DNA from: an uncultured Clostridia bacterium
Lineage (GTDB): Bacteria; Bacillota; Clostridia; Oscillospirales; Ruminococcaceae
Direction of reading: 5' to 3'
DNA: 7,700 nt
Assembly: GCA_945933905.1 (NCBI GenBank)
Contig: CAMEQX010000057.1
Location: 1 to 7,700 of the forward strand
The translations under genes and the position numbers were made by a program. Positions 6,447 to 7,700 of the stretch are shown here, piece after piece. Positions within the stretch are counted from its first letter, which is position 1, and each line of letters opens with the position of its first letter. Under the pieces are notes generated by a model. That model was not told the DNA's origin. It searched no databases and saw only the letters and a list, made by a program, of their open reading frames with translations.

Positions 6447-6833
6447 TTATTTTTTCGCGTCCTCAAGAAGCTGGGCTACTCTTTCCGTGAGCTCGTTCGG
6501 CAAAAACGGCTTTTTGAGATAAGAGGTTACGCCAAGCCTTATAGCCTCCTTGACTGTATCGGGAGTGGCTGTCGCCGTGAGGAACATCACGGGAATTTTC
6601 ATCAGCTTTTCCGAATGACGAATACTTGAAAGCGTCTTAAAGCCGTCGAGAAGCGGCATTTCTATATCCAGCAGAATACAGTCGATATTCGGATTGCTTT
6701 CGTCGCGAAGATATTCGAGGCAGCGTTTTCCCGACTCAACGGAAATCACCTCGTAATCCTCCTTTTTCAAGATGAATTCGCACATCATCAAAATCATCTT
6801 GTCGTCGTCAACCACCATAATTTTTTTCTTCAT
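6447..6833 (-). CDS. Stand-alone response regulator receiver (CheY/Spo0F-like)
   Basis: 128 residues, exactly one receiver domain with no output domain. All receiver landmarks are visible: the acidic cluster D9-D10-D11 (VVDDDK), phospho-acceptor D56 in CILLDIEMP, T86 in FLTATAT and K108 in LKKPF. It should accept phosphate from an HPt or a kinase and act through protein-protein contact, or serve as a phosphate sink or Spo0F-like relay step. The ATG at 6833 has AAGGGAGA 9 bases upstream and lies 2 bases after the stop of the preceding hybrid kinase; the next kinase starts 15 bases downstream. It is therefore sandwiched between two hybrid kinases in one operon, which makes it their likely shared partner (inference). 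Confidence 0.93.
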   Translation of the reverse strand: MKKKIMVVDDDKMILMMCEFILKKEDYEVISVESGKRCLEYLRDESNPNIDCILLDIEMPLLDGFKTLSSIRHSEKLMKIPVMFLTATATPDTVKEAIRLGVTSYLKKPFLPNELTERVAQLLEDAKK

Positions 6834-6835
6834 CG

Positions 6836-7700
6836 TTAATTATCTCCCTTGGATTTAATGCTGTAAAGGTACTGACTTGCCGCCTTTTCAAAGTTGTGAC
6901 AGCACTCAATCAATACTCTGTGATTATCTCGGATATAGGTTATATCGCCGGATTTTGCGTGTTTTACCATATTCTCCGCAAGCCTTGACAGACGCTCGCT
7001 TCCGACGGTTTTCGAGGCGCTTTTCAGCCCGCAGCAAAGTCGCTCGTAGGTCTGCCAATCGCTGTTTCGGAAAGCGTTGTCAATCTGAATGGCGCGCGTG
7101 TCGATGTTCACCATACAGAGAATTTTGCAGTAAAGCTCGTTGTCGCCGCAGCACCAGCGCAAGCCCGCTTCGCTGTCGAATTCGGGGATATCGTCCGTGC
7201 GGGAGCTGCTTTTTTTCTTGACCTTCGGAGTGGAATCCGCGGGAAGAATGAGGTCGGCGGGAAGATATTCCATAAGCAGCTGTTCGAGCTTGTCGCTCTG
7301 AACGGGCTTCGCGAGGTAATCCGCAAAGCCGAGCGCCGTATATTCCTCCTTCGCGCCCGCCATAGCGTTTGCCGTAAGCGCGATAACGGGGACGTTGTGG
7401 TTGGGGCAGTCAACCAGCTTTCGCATATACTTGAATGTCTGAATTCCGTCCATTTCGGGCATAACGTGGTCCATAAAAATCAAATCATAGCTGTTTTTCT
7501 GAACCAAGCCCAAGCACTCAATTCCGCTGTAAGCCGCGTCAACACGAACGCGCGTGCTTTTCAGCAGACCTTTGAGAACGTCGATGTTGAGCTTAACATC
7601 GTCAACCACGAGAATTCTTGCCGCGGGAGCCTGAAACTTTTCGTGATAAACGCGGCTGATTTCGGGAGAATTTGCGCGGTTTGCCGAGAAATAACCCGTT
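6836..7700 (-). CDS. Hybrid sensor kinase C-terminal part: REC plus HPt-like domain lacking its histidine (partial)
   Basis: The frame is open from the right edge (first full codon at 7699) to the TAA at 6838-6836, giving 287 visible residues; the kinase core must lie outside the window. A GTG at 7609 falls inside the first strand of the receiver and is not a real start. The receiver covers about visible residues 27-147: D33-D34 (ILVVDDVKLN), phospho-acceptor D77 in LIFMDHVMP, T109 in ALTANAM and K131 in LAKPV. A basic Ser/Lys linker follows, then an HPt-like region from about 175 to 280. It aligns with the HPt of the downstream kinase (RWCCGDNELY against RYCCNNEELY; CGLKSASKTVGSERLS against HALKSGSRTIGSSELS), but the phospho-accepting histidine is C223 (7033-7031). 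The relay should therefore stop at this receiver, or continue through another protein's HPt. The family is sure; the role of the altered HPt is not. Confidence 0.88.
   Translation of the reverse strand, partial: TGYFSANRANSPEISRVYHEKFQAPAARILVVDDVKLNIDVLKGLLKSTRVRVDAAYSGIECLGLVQKNSYDLIFMDHVMPEMDGIQTFKYMRKLVDCPNHNVPVIALTANAMAGAKEEYTALGFADYLAKPVQSDKLEQLLMEYLPADLILPADSTPKVKKKSSSRTDDIPEFDSEAGLRWCCGDNELYCKILCMVNIDTRAIQIDNAFRNSDWQTYERLCCGLKSASKTVGSERLSRLAENMVKHAKSGDITYIRDNHRVLIECCHNFEKAASQYLYSIKSKGDN
6843..6850 (-). promoter_or_regulatory. Ribosome binding site of the stand-alone receiver
   Basis: AAGGGAGA on the minus strand, 9 bases before the ATG at 6833 and inside the end of the preceding kinase gene. 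It supports the start and close translational linkage. Confidence 0.6.

Noticed and set aside
6836..7609. A complete 257-residue protein starting at the GTG at 7609
   Set aside because: This GTG lies inside the first beta strand of the receiver (ILVVDD), and the frame stays open to the window edge with receiver-like residues before it, so the gene is a C-terminal fragment of a longer kinase.
1..7700. Mobile element, phage, CRISPR or defence system
   Set aside because: No transposase, integrase, direct repeat array, terminal inverted repeats or defence-type domains were seen; all genes are signalling or housekeeping regulatory types on one strand.

Overview
The window looks like chromosome of an anaerobic Clostridia-type Firmicute, most likely a gut or rumen Ruminococcaceae/Lachnospiraceae relative. 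This is inferred from strong GGAGG ribosome binding sites, a consensus TTGACA-17-TATAAT promoter, an ECF sigma gene overlapping a DUF4179-like membrane partner, and the style of the hybrid kinases and the GGDEF-EAL protein. No species is claimed. Every supported gene lies on the minus strand, so transcription runs from the right edge to the left.

Right part (7700 to about 3671) is a signalling operon. It holds the C-terminal end of one hybrid sensor kinase (REC plus an HPt-like domain), then a stand-alone CheY-like receiver (2-nt gap), then a complete hybrid kinase (15-nt gap) with seven probable membrane segments, HisKA, HATPase, REC, HPt and a terminal REC. An intrinsic terminator closes the operon. 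The two kinases share a paralogous REC-HPt block, but in the right-hand copy the HPt phospho-accepting histidine is replaced by cysteine. None of the three visible proteins carries a recognisable DNA-binding output domain.

Middle part (3669 to about 1186) starts with a consensus housekeeping promoter two bases beyond the terminator T-run. It drives a soluble GGDEF-EAL protein whose GGDEF signature is degraded to DNDNF while all expected EAL catalytic residues are kept, so it should be a c-di-GMP phosphodiesterase. A strong hairpin without a T-run and then a GNAT acetyltransferase follow. A clear intrinsic terminator ends that unit.

Left part (about 1170 to 1) has an ECF sigma factor gene preceded by a perfect 9-bp inverted repeat overlapping a possible extended -10 box. 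The gene is translationally coupled (8-base overlap) to a single-pass membrane protein that is probably its anti-sigma factor and runs off the left edge.

Taken together this is a regulatory island: phosphorelay, c-di-GMP turnover and extracytoplasmic stress sensing. No tRNA, rRNA, CRISPR, insertion sequence or phage gene was seen. No gene-free stretch exceeds 300 bases; the longest gaps are about 130 bases and are described individually. I see no clearly new system; the most unusual features are the His-to-Cys HPt and the paralogous kinase/receiver operon.
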